Under the pieces are notes generated by a model. That model did not search any database. It had not been told where the DNA came from and saw only the letters and a program-made list of their open reading frames with translations. Shown piece after piece: positions 1-17,600 of a DNA stretch of 64,000 nucleotides (within the stretch, counting starts at the first letter, position 1; every line of letters starts with the position of its first letter). The stretch lies in NCBI RefSeq assembly GCF_040054535.1, contig NC_090784.1:4149001-4213000 (forward strand), written 5' to 3'. A program made the translations under genes and the position numbers. The DNA is from Antennarius striatus. Taxonomy: Eukaryota > Chordata > Actinopteri > Lophiiformes > Antennariidae.

Positions 1-1541
1 ACACTTTAATAATTCTGAGTGTTTTAATCAGTAAAAATACAATCAATAAAAAATCCACTTTACAAGATTTAAACACCATTTAAAAAGCACAACTCTTGGG
101 GACATCATGCAGCCCAAGTTGATTTGATTGTCTTGTACATTGAAGAAAAGAAACTTGTTTGTCATTTTAACTGGTAAAATGAAAAAAATTAAGTGGTAAG
201 CTCTCTCAACTTGTTTCTCCTCTTAACAGAGTGATGTGAGTTAATTAAAAGCAGAGCTGATAATGCAGCACAGGACACAGGTTCCTTTCTTTAAGTAGAA
301 AATGGTCTTCTCATCTAATTTTCTGCAGGAACTCTAATCTAACCCCAACTTTTCCCTAATCCAGCCAAAACATGACTGCTAAGTGTTTTTTGAAGGATGT
401 GCAGTTGAAAAATAAACTAAAAATGTGTGCATATGCTCATGAATCCACTCATGACTACAGATTTTACTCTAATGTCATTTAAAAAGCACCATCAGAAATG
501 TGGAAGGTTTCCCCTTAACACTGAATGAGCCACATTGCAATGCCTGGATTAGTCCTGAGATGTTACTGCGATCTACCCACTCACAGACCAGACTGTGGAA
601 TTCTCCTGTAGCTATCCTAATGAAGGAGGTGTCCCCTTTCAGGTTTTGGCAAAACTCGAAGTATGCCTCAGGAATTGTTCCGTGTTGGACTGGGTAAAGT
701 ATGAGCTACGGCTTGAAGATTCTGTAACCTACTGGGTCTGTGTGACTGTCTCCCTGGCTGTGAACTAACATCTCTATTTGAATCCGGCTGACTCTCAGGA
801 AGGGTCTTCAGTTATAGCTCGAGATGCTTCCTTGTAAAAGGACAGTTTTCAAGTGGGAGCAGAAATGAAGAACTCATATGCAGTAGATAATTTCCCACAA
901 GAAAAAAAGAATAAAAGTAGGAAAAAGAAAAATTGCAAGGCTTCCATCGATCCTATAAGCTGTGTCTGTCTTTCGTAGGATTTTTCGGTCTCTTCTTCTT
1001 CTACTCCCATACTCCCGCCCTCTTTTCAACTTCTCTGCATCCCAGAGTCAGACAGCTTGGTGTTTTTTGTGTGAGGGTTGTTATCTATCCTTGAACATAA
1101 CTCCTATATCATTGTGTTGTTCTTAGCATATTTCAAAGAATCAGCTGCCCAAACACTACAGATAGAATGTTGCTGTGGGAGTTCAGACACTAGAGATTTG
1201 AGTAAAATGTGCATCCATGCTTTGTGTGTGACACCACCCTGCTCCTCTGCCTCTCCTGACCAACTAAGCTCACCCTTCCCAATCCTCTTCACCTTGAGAT
1301 GGATCTCAAACCTCAGCCCTCTATAGATTCACTGCAGCCTATCATCTTATTTCCCATAAAAACACATTGATTTTAAAACAGTCCCCTCAAACGTTTTTGT
1401 ACAGAACCAAACAGGATTAAAAATGGATAAAAAGAATAAGACAGGATGCAGTGGATTATTTGAGAATACATTTTGGGATTCATCTTAAATGCTCGTCCTC
1501 CCGTTGTCATAATTGCTGTTTGTTTGTGTGGCTGTGTGCAG
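1..1541 (+). other. Intronic DNA of the spire gene (no exon recognised)
   Basis: This is AT-rich, single-copy-looking sequence before the first recognised spire exon. It ends in a normal acceptor (GTGTGCAG before 1542). Open frames inside it are short and resemble no spire domain. Its intronic status follows from the partial codon at the start of the exon at 1542. Confidence 0.6.
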
Positions 1542-7803
<6,262 letters not shown>

Positions 7804-9954
7804 GCTTCTGTCTTTCTCTCTCTTGCTGCTTCCAGCTCAAATGGCACAATTATAGAGACTCAGCACTGGATATAATCGTACTGTACCTGTATTTTTCAGT
7901 GAATATCTGAGTGACTTGAATCCAAGTTGTAGACAGGTGGTTTGTGGCTGTGGCAGAAAACAGCGTACTGTGGCTCTGATTATATTAGTGTTATTTTATT
8001 TTCTTATCATATTGTACAATATCCTGCAATCACTCGACAGTCTTTGAGTGAAGAAACAACCGCTGTTGTCATGGCAAATGGAATGACTTTTTTCCTTTGT
8101 GGCGCCGAGGCAGCATGATCCAAATTGACTCATATTCAAATCAAAGCACAAGAAATAGACGTGTGTCTGGTCTCCCCAAACACTTACACTGCATAAGGCC
8201 ACCAGTGCCATTATGTTGGGACTGACTCTCAATAATATGTGGAATATTAAATAAGATATTTTGTATTGTATTAATTGAGTTTTTTACAGACGTGTGTACA
8301 GTGAGTGATTGCTCAATGACCCTCAGTTTTTAATTTGCAGTCGTATGTTGATGATGTTCAATAATAGCGTCTCTCAATTTCGTCTTCATAAGAGCATAAT
8401 TCTGTTTCTCTTGAAGGAACAGAACAAGAGACTTAATTTACCCTCATGTCTCTTTTTGTGTGTCATTTCACCTATTTTTATGCAGATTGTGTGCCAAATA
8501 TTAAATTCATTTGAATTTGTATATCACTGAAAGGAAAATAATTTTCAAAATAATTAACAAAGTTATTTGACCCCTTATAATTAATCTGTTTTCAAATCTT
8601 AAACAAGCTTCATTTTTAAACACGAAACATTTCCTGCTGCTTCTGCTTCCTCCTTCATCTCCCATGATGCCCACTTCAAAAAGGTGAGGTGTTCATGTTG
8701 GATCCCATTACTTAAGGTGAAGAAAATTAAACAAATATTTTTTAGGGGCTTAAAGTGGATTTATTGGTTTATGTTCACACTATCACATTTGCAAGTATTT
8801 TTGATTTAAATGACTGTGCGTAAAGAAACAGAAACATTTGAAAGATAAGGGTATTTTTCAACTTTTCTCAATATACAGGAAGTATCTTCATTTTTTTCTT
8901 TCCACAAAATATAATAAATGCATTGTTAAATATATAGAAATATTTAACTCACTCTGTATTTCAATTTTCTGACATATACTTAAAGTTTGTGAAAACGAGC
9001 TACAACAGCCTTTGCTTTACAGATGCAACACAACCATGCTTGTTCAAACACAGACCCTTGGTCTTCATAATCTCCCTTCCTCATCCAGAGTCTCGGATGA
9101 TGCTGTGGATGTCTAGTTGTTTCTTCATCATGTTCCTGTCTTCCTCCTTAAGATGTTTTTGCCTTAAGAAATACTGTTTATGATCAAAGATGTTGAACAG
9201 TCATGCTCTGTAGCTGTTCATGCGTTGTTTCCATTGGATTGCTTGTAGGTCAACTCTGGTTTGCCTCAGTGGTACCTGCTTTAGATCTGTGTCTCTGAGA
9301 GGAAAACTATCCCCGTGTGCTCAGTGGAGGAGTGGGAGCTCCACATGACAAGCTTGACAGTGTGATGACACCATGCATGTAGTACAGTGTAGCGTGTACT
9401 TCTGTCTGTATTACCTTCAAGCTGTAATTCCTTGCAGAAAGTACAACAAATGATGTCTCCAACAATTAAAATGTCATGCAATACCTTATCATAGTATTTG
9501 TTCCTTTGAGAATGGCTGCTTGTGAGCCTCCTGGGAGGTCAGGATGGGTTTTATTTTGTTTCATTGTATTTCATATACTGCATTGATTGCTGTAGGGAGC
9601 TTGTTTTTTTTTAAATTAAATTATCACGTGATGGTAGACGTCTGCAGTGATTTATGGGGGTCACACCCAAAGGAGACGCTCCATTGTGTCGGAAATTGAG
9701 GCCAATGTGTGTCAGTTTCAGCTGCTCTCCAAACAGTGTTCAAACTCTGGTAGTCAACTTTGTCCCAATCGAGACAATTGTGGGGGGGCTTTGTTTTCTC
9801 CAGTGGGAATTACATCACAAGAAGAAAATACTGGTACAAATGCTGACCTTCAGTATGTCCTGGAATAAAAAATGCTGTTGCCCTTGTCTTCTTGCATAAT
9901 GAGTGAACGTTAACCTACAGGACATTAACTACAATTACGATCAAATATACAACG
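7804..9954. other. spire 3' UTR and spacer to the tRNA gene
   Basis: The first 450-700 bases are probably spire 3' UTR. The rest is AT-rich spacer without recognised coding sequence or a clear repeat. Short frames here show no family resemblance. Confidence 0.5.
8246..8251 (+). terminator. Candidate spire poly(A) signal (ATTAAA)
   Basis: This common hexamer variant lies 443 nt after the spire stop codon and is followed by a T/GT-rich stretch ending in GTGTGTACAGTGAGTG. A second ATTAAA lies at 8500-8505. No canonical AATAAA was seen between 7804 and 8600. Confidence 0.4.
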
Positions 9955-10026
9955 TCCCATATGGTCTAGCGGTTAGGATTCCTGGTTTTCACCCAGGCGG
10001 CCCGGGTTCGACTCCCGGTATGGGAA
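9955..10026 (+). tRNA. tRNA-Glu (anticodon TTC)
   Basis: A 72-nt intact nuclear tRNA gene. The acceptor stem TCCCATA pairs with TATGGGA, with discriminator A at 10026. The anticodon stem CCTGG/CCAGG (9981-9985, 9993-9997) encloses a seven-base loop with TTC at 9988-9990. The B box GGTTCGACTCC is perfect and the A box is TGGTCTAGCGG. A run of five T at 10033-10037 is a good RNA polymerase III stop. CCA is not encoded, as usual for eukaryotes. Stem pairing argues for a functional gene and not a SINE head. It decodes GAA codons in cytosolic translation. Confidence 0.97.
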
Positions 10027-10027
10027 C

Positions 10028-10268
10028 ACCGGTTTTTAGCTCAGTCCACTAGGTCTCTTTGGAACCGGAACGTGGCTGGTTCAGGACCCATGTTGGGGGG
10101 AAAAATTCAGTGTGAACTAGCAGTGGAGAGCTGTCAGATCACCCCTTGAGCACTAGTGATGTGCCCCTGACCAGCACAAATCATTGGGCGCACCAAGAAG
10201 TGTGTGTTTCAAATTACTGTTATAGACCATGAGCGGCAAAACTAATTTCCCCTAGGGGATTATTACTG
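10028..10268 (+). mobile_element. Degenerate tRNA-headed SINE directly behind tRNA-Glu
   Basis: TAGCTCAGTCCAC (A-box-like, 10037) and GGTTCAGGACC (degenerate B box) about 40 bases later form a tRNA-like head. The tail ends TTTCCCCTAGGGGATTA, which I recognise from teleost tRNA-derived repeats. It begins within a few bases of the tRNA gene's end. Confidence 0.55.
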
Positions 10269-10379
10269 TACATTTCTTCTTCTACACAATAACTGTGTGA
10301 CCTCCATGCATTGGTTTATTGGTGGAATTATAATTGTAAAAAAGTTTTTAAAAGTCAGACGTAACGTAAACGTAAAGTA

Positions 10380-10570
10380 TTCCCCCGTGGACTCGGCACC
10401 ACTGTTATTGCATCAAAGCAAGTGCCGGATTCCATCACCGGTATGTCCGACCTCCCCGGCGGTCCGTGAAGGCAGCACCGGAGCCTCAGCTCACCCCTCC
10501 TCCGAGCCGCTCGTCAGTGCAGCCATTTTGATCTGAGAGCACATCGTTTGGGATAGACTGATTGGAAAAG
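10380..10570 (+). promoter_or_regulatory. pnisr: pnisr promoter and non-coding first exon
   Basis: A CpG-richer patch ends at a strong donor, AAAAG before GTGAGC at 10571. GCCATTTTG at 10522-10530 matches a YY1-type site, common near the start of TATA-less housekeeping genes. No TATA box is seen. The transcription start cannot be fixed from sequence. The intron 10571-11082 leads to the exon with the ATG. Confidence 0.7.
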
Positions 10571-11101
10571 GTGAGCAGTGGTGCTGGTAGCATAACAATT
10601 GGTATGAGTTTTCATCAGCCTTATCGTTCGGGCTATATCATATCAGTCTCGGATATTTGTGGTCATGGAGTCAATAATGTTGTAGCGTTCATTTTTAGCT
10701 TAGCTGACGCTAGCTCTGAGCTAGCTTGGTGAGGTACTGGGGCTGACAAACGTATGAGCCGAAGCATCCCAGAAGGTTAATTTACACCAAACGGTGCGGT
10801 CTGTTGCGCTGTCATGCGTCAATACCACAATGGAATAATTATTGTAAAACGTTTACTTTCGCCGTTAACGTGAAAATGTCCTGGGTTGACCACAGGGGCT
10901 AACACAGCTAGCCGGTCAGCTCACGCTAGCGTCAGCGTTCGTTTCGGGGCTCTAGTTAGACGGGTCCGTTTCTAGACGTTACTCTAGTGAAATATTAACG
11001 CAAATAAGCGAATGTAGCTGCTGACACGGCGGCAAAGGAGACGTAGATCAAATCAAAGTCTGGCTTCCTGGTTTTTGCACAGGTGATTCCAGGCTAGAGC
11101 G

Positions 11102-11648
11102 ATGTGGGACCAGGGAGGACAGCCCTGGCCACAGTGGCCTCTGAGCCAGCAGCAGTGGATGCAGTCTTTTCAGCACCAGCAAGATCCAGGTCAGTGACTG
11201 ATGTACTATTTATGCATCCTGCCTGAATGAAATGTGCACCTGCAGGGCACCGATGCACTTTCTCACACTGCTTATTCTGTCTTGATAATTGTGCATGGGG
11301 GGGGTGTGTGTGATTTTTTTGTGAAGGCCAAGTGGATTGGGCCGCCCTGGCACAGGCATGGATTGCTCAGAAGGAGTCGACTGGAGCAGAGCAGCCGAAT
11401 ATTCAGCCCAATGGCCAGGACATCCCGGGCCTCGAACCTGTTGGACAGAGCAACCACAGCGCCTTCCAGGGTGACCCAGCATTTGGCAGAATGTGGCAGC
11501 CAGGTACAAATTTAACTCACCAAACAGTAGCGTGAAGGGTTGGATCAGAATTCACATTGTTTCTCCACTGAGCAGCTACAGAGGATGCTCTGTGACACTG
11601 GGAGGCAAAGGATGCAACTTTGACATTTACGGGTAGTTCTGAACATAC

Positions 11649-11698
<50 letters not shown>

Positions 11699-14600
11699 CT
11701 TTATTAATCCTGGAGGAAATTGCACAAATCCACTGCTCAGGCATACATAATGAATAAATACTGGATAAACACCAGGAGAAAAAGAAACACTGACATCACA
11801 GGACATACCACAAGACATACACTACATTAACAGACACATGCAGCACTAACTAGACATATACTAAACTAAAATATAAAACAGAATAAGAAGTGAAGGTGAA
11901 GATAGCAGGAGGCCCACATTGTGGGTAAGATACACCCGTCTTACATTGTAAGGCATTTCACTATCTAATGTCACAACATTACAACACCTTGGCCACTCTA
12001 CACTGCAGCACAGGCTGACGTCCCATCTCCTTCCCTCCATTCAACCGCGTGCTAACCCCCCCCCCCCGCTACTTCTGAGAGAGTCATTGTACCCTCTGAT
12101 GGCACGGGGCACAAAGGAGGACCTCAGCCTCTCTGTGGAGGTGCTGTGTGATAGCGGTCTGCTGCTGAAGGTGCTTCTCTGCTGAGAGAAGGTGGTGTGT
12201 AGGGGGTGGCTGGTGTTGTTCATGATAACCCTGACTTTGGACATGGTCCTACTCTCCAGAAGCTTCTCCACTAACACGTACTAGCGTACTAACACAAGCG
12301 TACTAATAAGCGTACTAACGTACTTACACAATTTGCGTACACAATTTGGTCTGAGAGATTGTAACTGGAATGGTTCATAAGTCATTACTTATTAAATTTT
12401 AATCTATACTTGCCATTTGAGGTCATTTATCCCTTGGTAGCCCAAAAGTGACATTTTTGTTGCTTTTATGTGTTTCTCTCCCAATAAATCAGTCAGTTAA
12501 AAGGCTAAACAAATGAAATTTTGCCAGTAATTTTCTTTCATCTTTATTTTCTAAATTCTTTAATGCCTGTCATTGGAAGTGTATAGAATAGCAGATTTTC
12601 ATTGTGTACACACAATACCTAAATTGGTCAAAAATGGTCCCATTGACTCCCATTATAACCACAAGATTTTCATATACTATAAGCATACATATATATATAT
12701 AATTATTGTGACTATCAAAAACCAAATTTAGTCGCTCAGAGGAGAGAGAGCGGGGCTCTGTTTGACACACCGAGTCCAAGGAGAAAACACGAGGCACCAT
12801 TGCAGTTGTGTACATTTAATTTGCATTTAGTGAAGAACAGGGAAATTGAAGATGACTGGACTAGATTTAGACAATAATTGTTTACTCTTTGCGGTCAACA
12901 GAAATATTGACACCGCACCTCACACTCTCCTGTACCAAGCAAACAGAATCACAGCCAAGCACAGGTGATATTCATCATGCAGTCAGTCTCTTGCATAAAC
13001 ACACCCACACAATACATGCCACACCCACTACCCCAAATGAAAACACAGGAAGTAAATCCTTGCCTCTACAATTATATTTATGTATTATATATGCATATAA
13101 TACACGGTATATCACTTTATACAATAATGCTGACATGTTATAATGAAACATGATCTTCATTGTCTGCAGCAAGACACTGCCCCCACAATCACCCCACAAT
13201 CACCCCACAATCCAGATACAGACCCACTGCCTGTGCTTACACACCTGCAAAAACACGTTTTTCCATTCATGTAGTAGTTGTAATACCTTTATCAGATGTA
13301 TTTAACTGTGCACTAACTATGGAAAAATTCCATATTTGGTTTTTTTCCCATTGGAAGAAAAACAGGGTTTTAATGAAAAATTCCATATAAACGTATATAG
13401 TAATAAAAAATATAATAAACTATTGATAGGTCTGAAGTAATGGGAAAAATCTGATGCATTGAAAGAAGAAAACAATTCTGTATTATATATTTTTTTTTCC
13501 CACTTTTACAGGACAACCCTTTCGTGACCCGATTAGGTAATGTGTGTAGCTATTTTAAAAGGTCCCTCAGGGTTAAATGCCAATTCTACTCTAAATACTA
13601 TTCCCTAAGACTTACAATAAACAATTACAGGACATATCAACAACACATAATAAAAGAAAATTCAGGTACAGGTCGATTTAAGTTAAATTGTTCTTGATTA
13701 TATGTTGGTTTTCAGAAACATACACAAAAATATATTAAGTTTACGTCATTTCACTTGACTTAATTTCTGTTCGTCACAAATATTTGAATCGTAAAATTAC
13801 TAGAAAAACTGTTAAAAGCACATTATATCATGTCACTGTACAATAAATAAGAATAAAATATATGTTAAAATACATACGTACAGTGCCAATATCTACTGTT
13901 AAGCCCGTGATCCACCCGATTGTTCACAGTTCATATTAGTTTATGCAAAGTAAACTTTTGTACTTTTTTAATTTAATTCTTGAGGAGGAGAACTAAAAAA
14001 ACATTTTAAGGAACTCTTGACAAGTTTTTTTAAGTGCATCCAACAGCAACAGCTAGATTCCACAGTACGGTACTGTAGCATGTAGCTTTAGAGTGAAGGA
14101 AGAGGAGGTGTGGGGAATTATTGTATTGTATAGCCTTTGCTTTATCATGACAAACAGTAAAGTATCCAAGGTACGAAGCCTGACGCTCTGAGATGCTAAC
14201 AGAGACAACAAACAACAAGAGGGAAGATGTGCTGAAGCTGCACGACTGCAGCGATGCTGCCCCCGCAGGGGTTGTGGCAGTAAGGGGAACTGCAGGACAG
14301 TGGTTTGATAAGGTGGCTTGTGTTTGTTCATATCTACAAATAAGCCGAATGTTTGTATGTTTAGGACTGCCTGTACATTTAATGTCCAAGCAATCTGCCC
14401 ATACTTGATTTGCCTTCTTGCCATCCGCCTAGCAAGCAAATGGACTTGCGCCATGATGCTGTTATCCCACTGAGCAGTGGCACTCGCAGGCACTCGCTCC
14501 TTATTCATTTATTTTGATGACTGACTGGAAAATGATCAGATTTGAGAAAGAAACTCTTGAACTGAGTTGTTTTTCAACTGCATTCTGAAAGTAGGCCCAG

Positions 14601-17600
14601 TTCTTCATGAGGAGATGAGACGTATGAAGACTTGAAATTCCCTTTGCAATTACAAATAGATTTTTATGCTGATGTTGTTTGTTCATTATGTTGTCATTAA
14701 CAGAATGGGGAATACATGGCCAGCCCCCTCCTCCTCCACCCCCTGAACAACCCTGGATCCCTCCGGGCTCTGGACCAATGGATGTTGTGAACCCCAGTGA
14801 GGACAGCAACAGCCAGGATAGCGCAGAGTTTAACTCTGACGCTCAACGTGGGGTTTTCCCCCAGAACAGCCATGGGTATGGGGCACAGCCCGACAGCTAC
14901 GCCATGGCCCCAATGGCCATGAACCAGTTTGATTATCAGGTATGCAGATGCCACAGTTGAAACTGTTGAAGCGTTTGGGTTTTAGTGTGACAACCAAGTA
15001 ACGCAAGAAGGAGCAATCCATATAAAGTGTGCCGGGTCCCAGCACCAAGCTGTATCGAGTATTGCTTTCTTGATGCGGTGGCTTGTTGATGATCCAGCAT
15101 GGTTTGGCATCATTTTATTTCTAGTAGTAAACTGGCTCTCTAGCTCAGTCAAGATGTTTAGATGAGTATCCACCAACTTATACTGTGGAGAAAACAATAA
15201 TGACAACCCCACACTCGGTGGGTAAACCTTGGTGGCAGTCAGGAGAGGACCTTCTGAACGTGGACTGCTGTTTTAATTTTCAGTTTGTGTGTTCTTTTTT
15301 TTCACAGCATGGTGCTGCATCATCCTTCACCCCGGCACCCACGGGTTTCCCCACACCGTACTGGCAGGGTCCTCCTCAGAACAGACGGGATACCAGACCA
15401 CCAGGGTTCAGAGACCGGCCACGGTCCCCTATCCAGCTCCCTGTCAAGCAGGAGGCCCCGGCACCATTAGGTGAGGATAGTTTCACTCAACTTGCATGAA
15501 TTATGAGATTGTTTTAGGAGCATGATAATACTGACTGTTTGTTAGCTGTCAGAGAAGATGGAGAGGCAATGTCCACATCCTCGACAATAACCTTTGAGTT
15601 AGTATATTGGTGACACATTTTATGGATAAGTAAAAGTATACGATTAATTGTAAAGGTTAGAATATTTATTATTCAATATGCATTCCCTTATTTTGTGAAC
15701 ATAGGTAGTATTACAGCATCCTCTTCATTTCTGGTACCACATCCAGGGTATTCATCAGGTCATTGAAACATTGAAGAGACCTCTGACTTTATAAGTCATA
15801 ACGATTAAGATAATTCAACATCAGTAACTTAAAAGTTTATGTAAGCAAGAGAGTAAAGGCTTGAAGAATGTGGATGCTTTATTTTGAATTTCGACGTTAC
15901 CTTCAGACGCAGTAAAAAGGCGTACACTACCTGCATGGATCCGAGAGGGCCTTGAAAAGATGGACAGAGAGAAGCAGAAGAAGATAGAGCGAGAGCGAAT
16001 AGAGAAAGAACGTGCAAAAATAGCCAAAGATGGTGGCAAAGTGCACGAGGCAGACGAGGAAAGTGATGGGCCACGTGTTCCTCGCAAGAGTAAATTTGTA
16101 AGTAACTTATTTCTATCTTTGACAACAAAATTGATTATTCTTAGTAATGACAGGAAATATGAGGTCAAAGGTATAACATATGTCGGGACAGTGATTGTCT
16201 TTTTAAATGATGCCCACTTCTACTTGTTGTCTGAATGTTTCCCTTAATCCATCTGCTTCAGGACAGCGACGATGAGGCGAATGACGACACTGAAGAAAAG
16301 ACGTCAGTGAAGAAAGAGTTTCCAGAAAGGAGTCCATCGCCTCCTGCCGAGGACAGCGAACCTGAAATGACTGAGGAGGAAAAGGAATTCCAGCTGGTCT
16401 GTTTGAACACTGATATTTTCGCTGTGTATGGATTATGTTTTAAAAGTGTACAATGAAAAATTGGAATCGCTTGCCCCCCTTCCCTTTCTAATTTTTTTTT
16501 TAATTTTAGATGATCATCACAAAAACGCTCCTAACGGAAATTCTTCTCGAGGTCACTAATGAAGAGATCCTGCATGTGGCCAAAGAGACTCACCGGAAAG
16601 CTACTCGAGGTTTGCTCTTGTCTTTTCCAGTTTATACTACATCAGTGCTTGTCAGCACGACTTTAAGAGTAAATCTAGAGAATGAATAAGATCTTCTCTT
16701 TAATGAAACTCAATTATACCCTGTAAAATCGGGTTATTGAGTGACAAACCTGGAGTAGTTGTGACAGATCTCTGCTAATCCATCTCAAAGACAGAGCAGA
16801 GCATGTTTTCCACACACATATTTAACATCTGGCCGTCGGCTACATGACGCTGAGGGTCCTGCTGAAAATCTGATGTGAGATTAGCCTCAGCCCTGACTGA
16901 CCACTGTCCACCTGTACATCAGTGACATCTTCCATTGAAGTGACTGTGCAGTAGTACATATTGGTTCTGTCTATCCTGTCGGACTGTTTGACTTAATTTT
17001 GTGGCAGATTTTGTCTGTTAACCCTCTCTTTTTTTTCTCCATTTGTTTTTATTTTTGTTGTTTTCTCTCCTGTTACCAACGGCAGCTCATTTGAATAGGG
17101 CATTATCTGTCATCCCGTTCTCTAGCGACTCTTGCCTTTGAGAAAATGGCTGTATGTGTTTTAACATGTTGTTCCTGTTGTTGATGTGAATCAAAGCTCC
17201 TGCAAAACAGCTGGCACAGTCAAGTGCACTGGCTTCTCTGACTGGTCTCAGTGAGTATCCCTTTTTCTGTCACTAAGGGGGAGGGGAGGAAAATATTTTT
17301 ATTTATGGTGGGAGTTGGCACAAACATCTGATAGCAAAGGTAGAACTCCCAGAACTGGAATCGAAGTAACAGAGTTTGGTTTAGTTTTGTTCTTTGATGA
17401 CAATCGCATGCTCTAGAATAGAAAATATGTGAGATATACGATTGTGTCCTTGTCTTAAGGGTTTAGTAACTTGAAACAAAATCGTACAGGTCAAAGTGCC
17501 TTTCACTGGAACCTTGGGTTGCGATTGAGAAATGTGATTGTGAGAAAGCATCGTTATCCTTTCCAATACTCAACAACCTGGGGGCTCTGTTGTGGCAGGT

